A DNA stretch of 64,000 nt from Haloplanus sp. CK5-1 (lineage in GTDB: Archaea; Halobacteriota; Halobacteria; Halobacteriales; Haloferacaceae), in the NCBI RefSeq assembly GCF_037201915.1, contig NZ_CP147505.1, positions 1,364,001-1,428,000 on the forward strand, in the 5' to 3' direction. Positions within the stretch are counted from its first letter, which is position 1, and every line of letters starts with the position of its first letter. The position numbers were made by a program, and so were the translations under genes. This document shows positions 17,173 through 26,216 of the stretch, in pieces. The notes under the pieces were generated by a model. It was not told the DNA's origin. It saw only the letters and a list, made by a program, of their open reading frames with translations, and ran no database searches.

Positions 17173-17463
17173 ATGGCGACAACTGAAGAGCAGTCGACGC
17201 CCCCCGCGTCGGCGGTGCGACACCGTGAGACCATCGACTGGTCACGGAGGGAACCGGTGAGTTCGGCCGTCCTGACGTCGGTCCAGTCGGTCGACGGTCG
17301 ATCACCGCAGGAACTCGACCCGCTCGCACACTACGTCGACCCCGACGCTCTCGAGGCACTCTTCGCCGGAAGCGACGGTGAGTCGACGTCTCGCCACTTC
17401 TCCTTCGAGTACGACGAGTACATCGTCCACGTCGACGGCGCTGGACACGTCTCGATCTGCTGA
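17173..17463 (+). CDS. HalOD1 output-domain protein
   Basis: A 96-aa protein of the haloarchaeal HalOD1 output domain: REPVSSAVLTSVQSVDGRSPQELDPLAHYVDPDALEALF followed by a short beta hairpin (FSFEYDEYIVHVDGAGHVSI). HalOD1 occurs alone or attached to response regulators and is assumed to be a signalling output module; its partner is unknown. It lies between panE and the TetR gene, opposite in strand to both, with its own TATA box. The long open frame upstream is a shadow of panE. Confidence 0.8.
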   Translation: MATTEEQSTPPASAVRHRETIDWSRREPVSSAVLTSVQSVDGRSPQELDPLAHYVDPDALEALFAGSDGESTSRHFSFEYDEYIVHVDGAGHVSIC

Positions 17464-17477
17464 GCGCACGGCCCCTT

Positions 17478-18101
17478 CTACGGTTCGACGCCGTCGGCCA
17501 GCACCCGCCCCCTGAGATACGCGTCGAGTTCCCGCCGGACGGCCGCGATGTCCGCCGCGTCGTCCGTGGTCGCGCGCCGGACCGTCCCTCCGCTCATCAC
17601 CGTCAGCACGAACTCGGCGACCGCTTCGGGATCGACCGGTCTGTACGCCCCCTCCTCGATGCCGCGCTCGACGATTCCCGCGAGGTCGCGTCGGAACCCC
17701 CGGTCGTTCTCCGTGAAGTAGGTTCGAAACACCTCGTTGTGCGGTGCCTGTCCTCGCAGTTCCACCATCACGTTCGTCAGTTCGGACCGTTCGGCGTCGA
17801 GGTCCGTCGCGAGGACGAAATCGAGGACGGTCCGGAGGCTGGCGTGAGCGTCCGTCGTGGGTGGCTGTGCCATCTGGGATTCGAGGTGGTCGAGCAGGAA
17901 CTCCAGTAACTCCACTAGCACCGCGTCCTTGCCGTCGTAGTGCTGGTAGATGAGCGACTTGCTCTTGGGGAACTCCTCCCCGATCCGCTGGATCGTCAGG
18001 TTCTCGTAGCCGTGCTTGGTCAGTGCCTCGTAGGTCGCCCGCATGATCACCGTTCGGGTCTCGTCGGCGGTGTCGTCTCCGAAGGGGCTGTCGAACGCCA
18101 C
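17478..18101 (-). CDS. TetR/AcrR-family repressor
   Basis: A 207-aa TetR-type regulator. The DNA-binding helix-turn-helix is TVIMRATYEALTKHGYENLTIQRIGEEFPKSKSLIYQHYDGKDAVL (about residues 16-60), and the remainder is a helical ligand-binding domain. The open frame extends to a GTG at 18122, but that lies only a few bases from the TATATA box. The in-frame GTG at 18101, 29 bases downstream, fits leaderless initiation better. It is divergent from the exported-protein/RND transporter unit, the classic arrangement of a local repressor of an efflux system. The inducer is unknown. Confidence 0.85.
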   Translation of the reverse strand: MAFDSPFGDDTADETRTVIMRATYEALTKHGYENLTIQRIGEEFPKSKSLIYQHYDGKDAVLVELLEFLLDHLESQMAQPPTTDAHASLRTVLDFVLATDLDAERSELTNVMVELRGQAPHNEVFRTYFTENDRGFRRDLAGIVERGIEEGAYRPVDPEAVAEFVLTVMSGGTVRRATTDDAADIAAVRRELDAYLRGRVLADGVEP

Positions 18102-18124
18102 GGTGACTGAACATTCATTCACAA

Positions 18125-18134
18125 CATATATAAC
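18125..18134 (-). promoter_or_regulatory. TATA box of the TetR gene
   Basis: CATATATAAC (plus strand), a strong A/T box between the TetR gene and the divergent export genes. Its distance to the GTG at 18101 decides the preferred start of the repressor. Confidence 0.6.
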
Positions 18135-18245
18135 TCGTTCCCTCTACCGTTTTCCTATACGCGCCCGGCACGCGGTCCCCCGCCGGGCACACGAACGTTC
18201 CAAACCGAGGACCTCCCATCCGGAGCCTCCCAACTCCCACACACC

Positions 18246-19874
18246 ATGTCATCCCCCTACCGGACCACGTTTCTCGTCGCACTCGTCGTCGTCTCGGCCG
18301 TCGCCGCCACCGGCATCGCCGCCGGGCAGTCCTCCTCGGGCACCGTCATCGGTCGCCCGAACCTCGACCTGTACACCTCGACCTCGGAGGTCGAACCCGG
18401 GACCGAGACCGAACTCGACCTCGTCCTCTCGAACGACGGACGACTGAGCCGCGGCGGTCCCTCCGAGTACGAGACCCGCGTCACCACTGCCCGCGCCACG
18501 TCCATCGAAGTCGAAGACGGGAACACGCCCTTCGAGATCAACACCGGGCGCGTGGCCGTCGGTGACGTGCCACGCGGAACCACCACGGCCGACCCCGTTT
18601 CGATCACGGTCCCCGAGGACGTCGAGCCCGGTCGGTACCGGATCCCGGTGACCGTCTCCTACGTCCACACCGTAAGCGTCGAGTACAGTTCGGTCGGTGC
18701 CCCCAAGTACAACGACATCTCACGCGAGGAGACCCAGTACGTCACTGTCCGGGTTCCCGACGATTCCCGGTTCGAACTGCGAGGTTCGGCAACGACCGCA
18801 CAGATCGGAGACACCGGGTCGTTCTCGGTCGAGGTCGAGAACACGGGCACCCGAACCGCCCGCGACGCGAGCGTCGTCCTCTCCTCGGGGACGGACGAAC
18901 TCACCTTCGGGAGCGATTCCGAGTCGTCGACCGGCTACGTCGGCGTGTGGGAGTCCGGGACCAACGAGACGGTCGACTACACCGTCTCGTTCGACGACGA
19001 CGCAGCACTTCGGAACTACAGCCTGACCGCACGCATCGAGTACGAGGACACTGACGGCATCGAGCGCACCTCGAAGTCGATGACCGTCGGCTTGCGCCCC
19101 ACCCGCGAACAGTCCTTCACCCTCCGCGACACCGAGGCGACCCTACGCGTCGGCGAGGACGGGACGTTCCAGGGGACCGTCGTCAACGACGGCCCGGACG
19201 CGATCCGTGATCCCGTCGTCGTGCTCCAGTCGTCGAACCCGAACGTCGACGTCGAGTCCAGCGAGTACGCACTCGACGACCTTGCCCCCGACGAGCGCGG
19301 CGACTTCGCGTTCGACGTGTCGGTGAGCGACGCCGCGAGCGCCAGCACCCAGCAGTTCAACCTCTCGGTGCGCTACCGCAACGACCGCGGCGATACCCGG
19401 CGCGGCGACCCGCTCAACGAACGGGTCGTCGTCGAACCACGTCGCGACCGGTTCAGCGTCGACGCGGTCAACCGGACCGTCGTCGCCGGGGAGTCCACGA
19501 CGCTCGAACTCCGTGTGACCAACGAGGGCGACGACCCCCTGCGGGACGTGGAGGCGAAGGCGTTCGTCCAGGCCCCGCTGAGCAGCGGCGACGACGAGGG
19601 CATCCTCTCGACGCTCGCCCCCGGCGAGTCGAAGACGATCGTCATCGGCCTCGCCACCGGGAGCAACGCCCTGGAGAAGTCCTACCCGGTCTCGATCGAC
19701 TTCCAGTACGAACTTCCGGACGGTGACACGCGTGTCTCCAGCACCTACCAAGTGCCCGTGACGGTCGAACGTCAGCAGTCCGGCGGCTTCCCGTTCTTGC
19801 CGGTCACGCTCGGTGCGGCCGCCGTCGTCGCCGTCGGCCTGTTCGCCTGGTACCGTCGCGACGGGGGCGACTGA
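18246..19874 (+). CDS. Exported CARDB/COG1361-type protein with C-terminal anchor
   Basis: A 542-aa secreted, membrane-anchored protein. Residues 1-27 are a Sec-type signal peptide (TTFLVALVVVSAVAATGIAAG). The body consists of at least three Ig-like/CARDB beta domains (repeated patterns such as VEPGTETELDLVLSNDG, IGDTGSFSVEVENTGT, VVAGESTTLELRVTNEG). Residues about 515-536 form a membrane helix followed by WYRRDGGD, so the bulk faces outside. COG1361-type S-layer-domain proteins are often encoded beside RND transporters in archaea. The gap to the RND gene is six bases, so they are an operon, probably repressed by the divergent TetR protein. A periplasmic-adaptor-like role is inference. Confidence 0.85.
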   Translation: MSSPYRTTFLVALVVVSAVAATGIAAGQSSSGTVIGRPNLDLYTSTSEVEPGTETELDLVLSNDGRLSRGGPSEYETRVTTARATSIEVEDGNTPFEINTGRVAVGDVPRGTTTADPVSITVPEDVEPGRYRIPVTVSYVHTVSVEYSSVGAPKYNDISREETQYVTVRVPDDSRFELRGSATTAQIGDTGSFSVEVENTGTRTARDASVVLSSGTDELTFGSDSESSTGYVGVWESGTNETVDYTVSFDDDAALRNYSLTARIEYEDTDGIERTSKSMTVGLRPTREQSFTLRDTEATLRVGEDGTFQGTVVNDGPDAIRDPVVVLQSSNPNVDVESSEYALDDLAPDERGDFAFDVSVSDAASASTQQFNLSVRYRNDRGDTRRGDPLNERVVVEPRRDRFSVDAVNRTVVAGESTTLELRVTNEGDDPLRDVEAKAFVQAPLSSGDDEGILSTLAPGESKTIVIGLATGSNALEKSYPVSIDFQYELPDGDTRVSSTYQVPVTVERQQSGGFPFLPVTLGAAAVVAVGLFAWYRRDGGD

Positions 19875-19880
19875 CCGCGC

Positions 19881-22409
19881 GTGTCCCCCCGCTCCGACCC
19901 CTGGTTTCTGGTCGACGCCCAGCCGTTCATCGACGCCCTGGACGCGTGGATCGTCGACCGGCCCGTCCGGGTCGTCCTCCTCTTTCTGGTCGTCTCGGGC
20001 GTGTTCGCCCTCGGCCTCGGTGGTGGCGGCACCGACTCCGGCACCGACCAGTTCACCGAGGACGTCCCCGCCGAACAGGCGCTCCGGGAGGTGAACGACA
20101 ACTTCGAGCGAACCACCTTTGACGACGACACCGGCACGACACAGTTGATCCAGTCGGGGGCGAACGTCCTCTCGAAGCCCGAACTCCTGCGGATGCTCCG
20201 GGCCCAGAACCGCCTCACCGACCACGAAGACCTCCAAGTCGCCGGGACGACGAGCGTCGCCCGAGCGGTCGCTCGCACCCTCGATCCCTCCGCCGACTCC
20301 ATCGACGACGAGATTCGGGCGGTCGAACGGGCGACGCCCGCCCAAATCGACCGCGCCGTCCGGACGACCGTCGACGACAACCCGGGGCTCCGGGCCGTCG
20401 TCAGCGAGGATTACAACGCCCGTTCTGCCTCGGCCTCCGCGACGATCGGCACGGTCACCCACCGTCTCCCCAGCGGGACGAGCGAGGGTGCGGGCACCAG
20501 CGGGTCCAGTCCGCTCACGCCGATCCAACTTCAGGCACAGAACGTCGTCGCCTCGGTCGGCGGCGACATCACCGTCTTCGGCAGCGGCATCACGAGCGAG
20601 GAACTCGGCGACGTGATCAACGACTCGCTCGCGCTGGTGATTCCGGCTGCCGTCGCGCTCATCCTGCTCTTCTTGATCGTCGCGTACCGTGACCCGATCG
20701 ACCTCCTCCTCGGCCTCGTCGCGCTCGCGATGGCGATGCTCTGGACCTTCGGCTTCATGGGACTCGCCGGCATCGCCTTTTCGCAACTGCTCATCGCCAT
20801 CCCGCCGCTCCTGCTCGCGGTCGGCATCGACTTCGGTATCCACGCGATCAACCGCTACCGGGAGGAACACGTCGGCGACGTGAGCGTCCGCGGGGCGATG
20901 CGTGTCGCCACCGACCAACTCGTCGTCGCCTTCTTCATCGTCACCGGGACGACCGTCCTCGGCTTCGCAGCCAACCTGACCAGCGGCCTGAGTTCGATCC
21001 GCGAACTCGGCATCGTCGCCGCCGTCGGTATCGTCTTCACCTTCCTCGTGTTCGGCGTCTTCCTCCCGGCGGCGAAGGTACTCGCCGACTCGTGGCGCGA
21101 ACGCGTCGGACTCCCCGAGTTCGGATCGGCGGCGCTCGGCGACGAGAAGTCCCTGCTCGGGCGGATCCTCCCCGTCGGCGTCCACATCGCCCGCACGGCC
21201 CCGCGGCTCTTCCTCGTCGTCGTCCTCGTCTCGACGGCGGTGATGGGCCAGTACGGGGCGGGCGTCGACAGCCGGTTCACCCAGGACGACTTCCTCCCGC
21301 CCGAGGAGCCACCGGCGTATCTCGACTACGTCCCCGAACCCTTCCGTCCGGGCGACTACACCGTCACCCAGACCACCAACTTCCTGGAGCGGAACTTCCA
21401 GACCGGCGAGGAGGACACCACGACGGTCTACGTCGAGGGTCCGTTACACCAGGACTACGCCCTCGAGGCGATGTGGCGCGCCGGGGATGATCCGCCACCG
21501 AGTTTCGTCGCCGACGGCGGTCACGCCCGTGAGACGAGCATCGTCACCGTCATCCGCGACTACGCCGAGCGCGACCCCGAGTTCGCGGCGCTGGTCGCAC
21601 GCAACGACCGGAACGACAACGGCGTCCCGGACGACAACCTCCGGACGATATACGCCGCCTTGCTCGACTCGCCGGCGCGGGACCGCGCGCTGAACTACAT
21701 CACCGACGACTACTCCAGTGCGCGCATCCAGTACTCGGTCGAGGCCGACGCGACCCAAGAGGAAGTGACCGACGACACCCGACAGGTCGCCGACCGGATG
21801 CGCTTCGAGGCGACCGCGACCGGCGGCGTGATCGTCCTGAAGGCCGTGTCGGACGTGATCGGCGAGTCGGCGTTCCGGAGCCTCGTGATCGCCCTCGTCG
21901 CCGCGGCCGCCTTCCTGGTGCTCGTGTACGCCGTCCTCGAAGGCCGTCCATCGCTTGGCCTCGTGAACGTCCTGCCCATCGCCGTCACCGTCGCCGCGCT
22001 CGCCTCGACGATGCGGTTTCTGGACATCCCGTTCAACGTCCTCACGGGGACCAGCCTCTCCATCGCCATCGGCCTGGGAATCGACTACTCCGCGCATCTC
22101 CTCCATCGGTTCGTCGAGGAGTACGACGCCTCGACCGACGTGGACGACGCCCTCTTGGAGACCGTCCGCGGCACCGGCGGTGCGCTCACGGGAAGCATGC
22201 TGACGACCGTCTCCGGACTGGGTGTGCTCTGGCTGGCCATCTCGCCCATCCTCGGCCAGTTCGGGCTCCTGATCGCTCTCAGCGTGCTCTACTCGTATCT
22301 CGCTTCGATTCTCGTCCTCCCGACGACGCTCGTCCTCTGGGATCGATACGTCTCTTTGGGGCCCGGTCGCCTCTCGACGACTGCCGGTCCCGGATCGACC
22401 GCGGACTGA
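19881..22409 (+). CDS. RND-superfamily (MMPL/SSD-type) transporter
   Basis: An 842-aa polytopic membrane protein with the duplicated RND layout. TM1 (VRVVLLFLVVSGVFALGLGG) is followed by a large outer domain. Then come five helices including IDLLLGLVALAMAMLWTFGF and LLIAIPPLLLAVGIDFGIHAINRYREE, with the same order repeated (VNVLPIAVTVAALASTM, GTSLSIAIGLGIDYSAHLLHRFVEE). The paired GIDFGIH and GIDYSAHL motifs are the intramembrane Asp relay of MMPL/HpnN-type exporters. It starts with GTG at 19881. Substrates of such archaeal transporters (lipids, drugs or others) are unknown. It is cotranscribed with the CARDB protein. Confidence 0.9.
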   Translation: MSPRSDPWFLVDAQPFIDALDAWIVDRPVRVVLLFLVVSGVFALGLGGGGTDSGTDQFTEDVPAEQALREVNDNFERTTFDDDTGTTQLIQSGANVLSKPELLRMLRAQNRLTDHEDLQVAGTTSVARAVARTLDPSADSIDDEIRAVERATPAQIDRAVRTTVDDNPGLRAVVSEDYNARSASASATIGTVTHRLPSGTSEGAGTSGSSPLTPIQLQAQNVVASVGGDITVFGSGITSEELGDVINDSLALVIPAAVALILLFLIVAYRDPIDLLLGLVALAMAMLWTFGFMGLAGIAFSQLLIAIPPLLLAVGIDFGIHAINRYREEHVGDVSVRGAMRVATDQLVVAFFIVTGTTVLGFAANLTSGLSSIRELGIVAAVGIVFTFLVFGVFLPAAKVLADSWRERVGLPEFGSAALGDEKSLLGRILPVGVHIARTAPRLFLVVVLVSTAVMGQYGAGVDSRFTQDDFLPPEEPPAYLDYVPEPFRPGDYTVTQTTNFLERNFQTGEEDTTTVYVEGPLHQDYALEAMWRAGDDPPPSFVADGGHARETSIVTVIRDYAERDPEFAALVARNDRNDNGVPDDNLRTIYAALLDSPARDRALNYITDDYSSARIQYSVEADATQEEVTDDTRQVADRMRFEATATGGVIVLKAVSDVIGESAFRSLVIALVAAAAFLVLVYAVLEGRPSLGLVNVLPIAVTVAALASTMRFLDIPFNVLTGTSLSIAIGLGIDYSAHLLHRFVEEYDASTDVDDALLETVRGTGGALTGSMLTTVSGLGVLWLAISPILGQFGLLIALSVLYSYLASILVLPTTLVLWDRYVSLGPGRLSTTAGPGSTAD

Positions 22410-22508
22410 TCCAGTATCACTCCTGAGAACCCGACGACCGATTTTATTAGGAGGTGGCGCGAACGACGGGGTAACGACCATGACGTCCGCATCGACCACG
22501 CCGACCGT

Positions 22509-22637
22509 GTGTGTGACGAACTCGACAGGCTCGAACGCGAACTCGACTCGGCCGTCGAGTCGTTCGACGACACCGACTTCACCGTCGCCTTCCGGGAACT
22601 TCCCAACGGTAGTCCGGTCGACTCCACCGAGGGGTGA
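22509..22637 (+). CDS. Small acidic protein, start unclear or frameshifted
   Basis: From GTG 22509 the frame encodes 42 residues ending ESFDDTDFTVAFRELPNGSPVDSTEG with good haloarchaeal composition. The protein-like sequence continues upstream in the same frame (HDVRIDHADRVCDELDRLE) without any ATG or GTG. The ATG at 22480, well placed behind a TATTAGG-like box, is in another frame that loses coding character. Either initiation is at the internal GTG or a one-base change has broken the start of a roughly 55-60-aa protein. No family is recognised. Confidence 0.45.
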   Translation: MCDELDRLERELDSAVESFDDTDFTVAFRELPNGSPVDSTEG

Positions 22638-22643
22638 GCCGAC

Positions 22644-23072
22644 TCAGCGGACGACCGTCACGGGGACCGACGACCGCCGCACGACCGTCTCCGCCACGCT
22701 CCCGAGCAACACCCGACTGACGCCCTCTCGGCCGTGGCTACCGATGACGATGCCGTCGATTTCGTTCTCCTCGGCCCACTCGACGATGGCACGGGACGGC
22801 ATCCCGACGACCGTCTCCCGCCGGACCGTCACCCCGTGTTCTTCGGCGCGGGCTTCCGCCTCGTCTAACACCCGTTCCGTCCGATCCTCGGCGCGTTGTT
22901 GGAGGTGATCGAACGTACTCGGCGCGGCGTCTACGGACCCGTAGCCGATGTCAGTCGGATCGACGACCGAGAGAATCGTCAGGTCCGCGTCGGGATACTC
23001 CTCGAACGCGAAGTCGAGTGCCGCGTCCGCGGGATCCGATCCGTCGACCGGCACCAGCAGTCGTTTCGCCAT
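22644..23072 (-). CDS. Universal stress protein UspA family
   Basis: A 142-aa single-domain Usp of typical length. MAKRLLVPVDGSDPADAALDFAFEE holds the first strand and nucleotide-contact Asp. The ATP-binding Usp motif G-2x-G-9x-G(S/T) is seen in GSHGREGVSRVLLGSVAE near 115-130, so ATP binding is expected. The start at 23072 gives the canonical MAKRLLVPVDGS; upstream in-frame starts add a divergent leader. The partner and stress signal are not identifiable. Confidence 0.92.
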   Translation of the reverse strand: MAKRLLVPVDGSDPADAALDFAFEEYPDADLTILSVVDPTDIGYGSVDAAPSTFDHLQQRAEDRTERVLDEAEARAEEHGVTVRRETVVGMPSRAIVEWAEENEIDGIVIGSHGREGVSRVLLGSVAETVVRRSSVPVTVVR

Positions 23073-23226
23073 ACGACCGACTCCGTGCGACGCCATTGTA
23101 AGCGTGGGGGGTGACTCTCGTCTCGCAGGAACCCAGCCGACACCGTCCCCGGCCACACACCGCTGTCGATCGTCGGCTCCGACGCAGGATAGTCAGGTTT
23201 TCGTAGGGTGGCCCGTATCCTCGGGT

Positions 23227-23859
23227 ATGGGAAGCCATCGTTCCGTCTCGCGACGCGGGTTCCTGACTGCCGTCGCGGGCACAGCGGTGACGGCCGCCGC
23301 CGCCGGGACCGCGACGGCGCAGGCGTCGTTCGACGGCTGGATGAGCGACGTGGGCAACTACAGTGAGGTCGCCGACTCGACCGGACAGGACGAGGTGACG
23401 ATCACCGTCGGTGCCGAAGCCAACGGTGGGAACTTCGGGTTCGGCCCCGCGGCCGTCCAGGTCGATCCGGGGACGACCGTCGTCTGGGAGTGGAACGGCG
23501 AGGGTGGCCAGCACAACGTCGTCGCCGAGGAAGGCGGCGACTTCGAGAGCGAACTCACCGCCGAAGCCGGGTTCACGTTCGAGCACACCTTCGAGGAGGC
23601 GACCGTCGCCAAGTACTTCTGTCAGCCCCACCGCGGCTTGGGGATGAAAGGCGTCGTCGTCGTCGGCGACATGCCCGACTCCGGCGGCGGTGACGGTGGT
23701 GGCGGAGGCGGCGGTGGCAGTAGCAGCGCTCCGGCGATCCCCGACAGCGCGAAGTCTCTCGCGGTCGCGCTCACTAGCGCCCTCGTCTCGGTGCTCGCCC
23801 TCGCGTACTTCTTCATCCGCTACGGCGGCGACTACGGCGAGGAGTTCGAGAGCGCCTGA
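23227..23859 (+). CDS. Halocyanin-like blue copper protein
   Basis: A 210-aa exported cupredoxin. The N-terminus SRRGFLTAVAGTAVTAAAAGTATA is a Tat signal. The copper site is visible as His in GGQHNVVAEE (near 97), then Cys, His and Met in YFCQPHRGLGMKG (near 131-142). A Gly/Ser linker follows, then a C-terminal membrane helix (SLAVALTSALVSVLALAYFFIRY), so the copper domain is tethered outside. Halocyanins carry electrons between membrane complexes such as bc1-like complexes and terminal oxidases; the direct partner is not encoded nearby. C-terminal anchoring instead of a lipobox is a variant of the halocyanin layout. Confidence 0.92.
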   Translation: MGSHRSVSRRGFLTAVAGTAVTAAAAGTATAQASFDGWMSDVGNYSEVADSTGQDEVTITVGAEANGGNFGFGPAAVQVDPGTTVVWEWNGEGGQHNVVAEEGGDFESELTAEAGFTFEHTFEEATVAKYFCQPHRGLGMKGVVVVGDMPDSGGGDGGGGGGGGSSSAPAIPDSAKSLAVALTSALVSVLALAYFFIRYGGDYGEEFESA

Positions 23860-23882
23860 CGCCCGGCACGGCGGGGCTACCT

Positions 23883-26165
23883 TCACCCGACGGGTGTGAC
23901 ACCCGTGATTTCGAATCTGGCGCCGCCGTCGCTCCCCAATCCGACGTCGACCTCCCAGCCGTGGGCTTCGACCACCTCTCCGACGATGGCCAGACCGAGA
24001 CCCGTCCCGTTCGCCTTCGTCGTGTACCCCGCCTCGAAGATCCCTTCGCGCTCCTCGGGGGCGATCCCCAGGCCGTCGTCCTCGACGTAGAAGCCGTCGT
24101 CGAGGTCGCCGACCGTGACGGTCAGGTCCGATCCACCGTGCTCGACGCCGTCGTCGGATCCAGTCCGGCTTTCGGTGGAACCGTGTTCGACGCTATCACC
24201 GGCGCGCTCCGCGTGCCGGTTGTCCGTTGAGCCGTGCTCCACACTATTCCGAAACAGGTTCTCGAACACCTGTTGGAGTCGGCTCCGATCCGCCACGATC
24301 ACGCCGTCGGCTTCGCAGCGGAGCGTCGCCGAGCCGGTCACCACGTTCGCCCAGCATCCCTCGACGACGGCGTCGAGGGCGACCGGTTCGGTGTCGACGT
24401 CACTACGCCTGCCGGTGAGTGTCAGGAGGTCGTCGATCAGGTTCGCCATCCGATCCAACGCGGTCGCCACGGCCTCGACGTGGGGGCTGTCGCACTCCCG
24501 ACGCATCCCCTCGATCCGCCCGCTGGCGACGTTGAGCGGGTTCCGGAGGTCGTGTGAGACGACGCTCGCAACCTGTTCCAGCCGCTCGTTCTGGCGTTCG
24601 AGTTCCCGCTCCCGTTCGACCCGTTCGGTGATGTCGCGTGCGGTCGATAGGATCGCAGCCTCACCCTGATAGGTGATCAGCGTGGCGTTGATCTCGACCG
24701 GCATCTCCTCGCCCGACTTCGTCCGGTGGACCGTCTCGAAAGTCGTGATCCGATCCCGCGAGAACGAGTCGACCCCCTCGGCCACGTCGGTGGCGTCCAT
24801 CTCGGGGTCGATGTCGGCCGGATGCATCGACAGCAGTTCCTCGCGGTCGTATCCGAGACGGTCGACCGCAGTCTCGTTGACCGCCACGAACCCGGTGTCT
24901 TCCCTTCCGACGAACACCGCGTCCGGGATGGACTCGAACAGGTCGCGGTACTCGGCGCGTGATCGTTCGAGTTCGCGCTCCTGTCGACGCCGCTTGGTCA
25001 CGTCGAGTAGCGTTCCCATGATTGCCGGATCGCCGCCGTACTCGATCCGGCCGCCGTGCACCTCGAACTTGATTTCGGAGCCGTCCTTGCGCTCGCCCCG
25101 GAGCGTGTACCGCAGATCCTCCACTTCACCCGACTCGCGGCGCCGGAGGTTCTCGCGGAGCGTCTCTCGGCCGTCCTCGACCACCACGTCGAACGGCGTC
25201 ACGTCCGAGCGCATCTCTTCTTGGGTGTAGCCGAACATCGCCGCGAGCCGCGGGTTCACGTATTCGAACTCGCCGTCTTGGATGATGTAGACGCCGACGA
25301 GGTTCTGCTCGACCAGCCGCCGATACTTCGCCTCCGACTCGCGCAGGTCGGTCTGCATCTCGATTCGGTGAAGGGCACTGGCGACGTCGGTGCCGAGTTC
25401 CTCGAGGAGTTCGCGCTCGGGATCACCGATCGCACCGGGAGCGACCGCCCGGACCGACAGGACGCCGTAGGTCCCCTCCACGTGTGCTAGTGGGACGGTC
25501 ACGACCGCCCCGCCGGTCACCGCCGTCGTGGCGACGCCGTCCGCGTCCCAGGCGACGGCCGACTTCCACGCAACGTCGCCGTCTCCTGCCGGTGTGACGG
25601 CTTCCGATCGGACGGCTCCGTCGGCTCCGATCATCGCTCCGGCGTACGGGTCGGACTCGACGAGACGCTCACAGACGGACCGCTCGACTGCCTCGGCGCT
25701 GTCGGCCCTGACGAGCGACCGGTTCACGTCTCGAGCCAGTTCCCGGATGCGTTCGAGTCGGTCGGCACGCTCCCTGTTCCGGCGCTTCGAAACCGCCCGG
25801 ACGATCCGGTTGGCGAGCAGCGCGTACTGCTCGGTTCCGTGGCTCTTCCGGACGTAGTCGGTCGCCCCGGCGGAGATGGCTTGGCTCGCGGTGGCCTCGT
25901 CCCCCTCACCGGTGAACAGGATCACGGGGAAGTCGGGCCGGCGTTCGCGGACGGCCCGGAGCAGTTCCAGTCCGTCCATCCCCGGCATCCGGTAGTCGGT
26001 GATCAGACAGTCGAACGACCCCTCTTCGAGGCGAGCCAGTCCACGCTTCGGGTCCGTCTCGGTCGCCACCTCGAGCCGGCTATCCTCCCGACCGAGTACC
26101 TCCGCGGCGACCGCCGTCAGATCGGAGGCGTCGTCGACGAGCAAGACGTCTATCGTGTCCGGCAT
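23883..26165 (-). CDS. Hybrid sensor histidine kinase (REC-GAF-PAS-PAS-HK)
   Basis: A 760-aa soluble kinase. REC domain residues 5-120 have phospho-acceptor Asp57 in LITDYRMPG. A GAF-like domain spans about 140-270, PAS1 about 275-395 (YRRLVEQNLVGVYIIQDGEFEYVN) and PAS2 about 400-520 (YRDLFESIPDAVFVGRED). The HisKA phospho-His is in ASVVSHDLRNP (near 540) and the HATPase has N-box FENLFRNSVEH and GTGLGLAIVGEV. Between N-box and catalytic strand the sequence contains a repeated, Ser/Gly-rich expansion with three VEHG copies, an unusual low-complexity insertion in the ATP-lid region. No membrane segment. The REC domain at the N-terminus suggests input from another kinase. Confidence 0.92.
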   Translation of the reverse strand: MPDTIDVLLVDDASDLTAVAAEVLGREDSRLEVATETDPKRGLARLEEGSFDCLITDYRMPGMDGLELLRAVRERRPDFPVILFTGEGDEATASQAISAGATDYVRKSHGTEQYALLANRIVRAVSKRRNRERADRLERIRELARDVNRSLVRADSAEAVERSVCERLVESDPYAGAMIGADGAVRSEAVTPAGDGDVAWKSAVAWDADGVATTAVTGGAVVTVPLAHVEGTYGVLSVRAVAPGAIGDPERELLEELGTDVASALHRIEMQTDLRESEAKYRRLVEQNLVGVYIIQDGEFEYVNPRLAAMFGYTQEEMRSDVTPFDVVVEDGRETLRENLRRRESGEVEDLRYTLRGERKDGSEIKFEVHGGRIEYGGDPAIMGTLLDVTKRRRQERELERSRAEYRDLFESIPDAVFVGREDTGFVAVNETAVDRLGYDREELLSMHPADIDPEMDATDVAEGVDSFSRDRITTFETVHRTKSGEEMPVEINATLITYQGEAAILSTARDITERVERERELERQNERLEQVASVVSHDLRNPLNVASGRIEGMRRECDSPHVEAVATALDRMANLIDDLLTLTGRRSDVDTEPVALDAVVEGCWANVVTGSATLRCEADGVIVADRSRLQQVFENLFRNSVEHGSTDNRHAERAGDSVEHGSTESRTGSDDGVEHGGSDLTVTVGDLDDGFYVEDDGLGIAPEEREGIFEAGYTTKANGTGLGLAIVGEVVEAHGWEVDVGLGSDGGARFEITGVTPVG
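24131..24260 (-). repeat. Imperfect repeat within kinase N-box region
   Basis: Three imperfect units, with the CCGTG(C/T)TC core at 24136, 24181 and 24232 (45 and 51 bases apart), encode the repeated (D/N)SVEHGST segment of the sensor kinase. Spacing is a multiple of three, so the frame is kept. Confidence 0.7.
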
Positions 26166-26216
26166 TGGTCCACGTTACCACGTATTTCCTAGTCGGTATT
26201 CACTGTTGCGGGTTCA

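Noticed and set aside
19143-21185. 680-aa minus-strand open frame across the RND operon
   Set aside because: It is antisense to two well-supported membrane and exported proteins, and its translation lacks domain signatures. Long antisense frames arise here from high GC.
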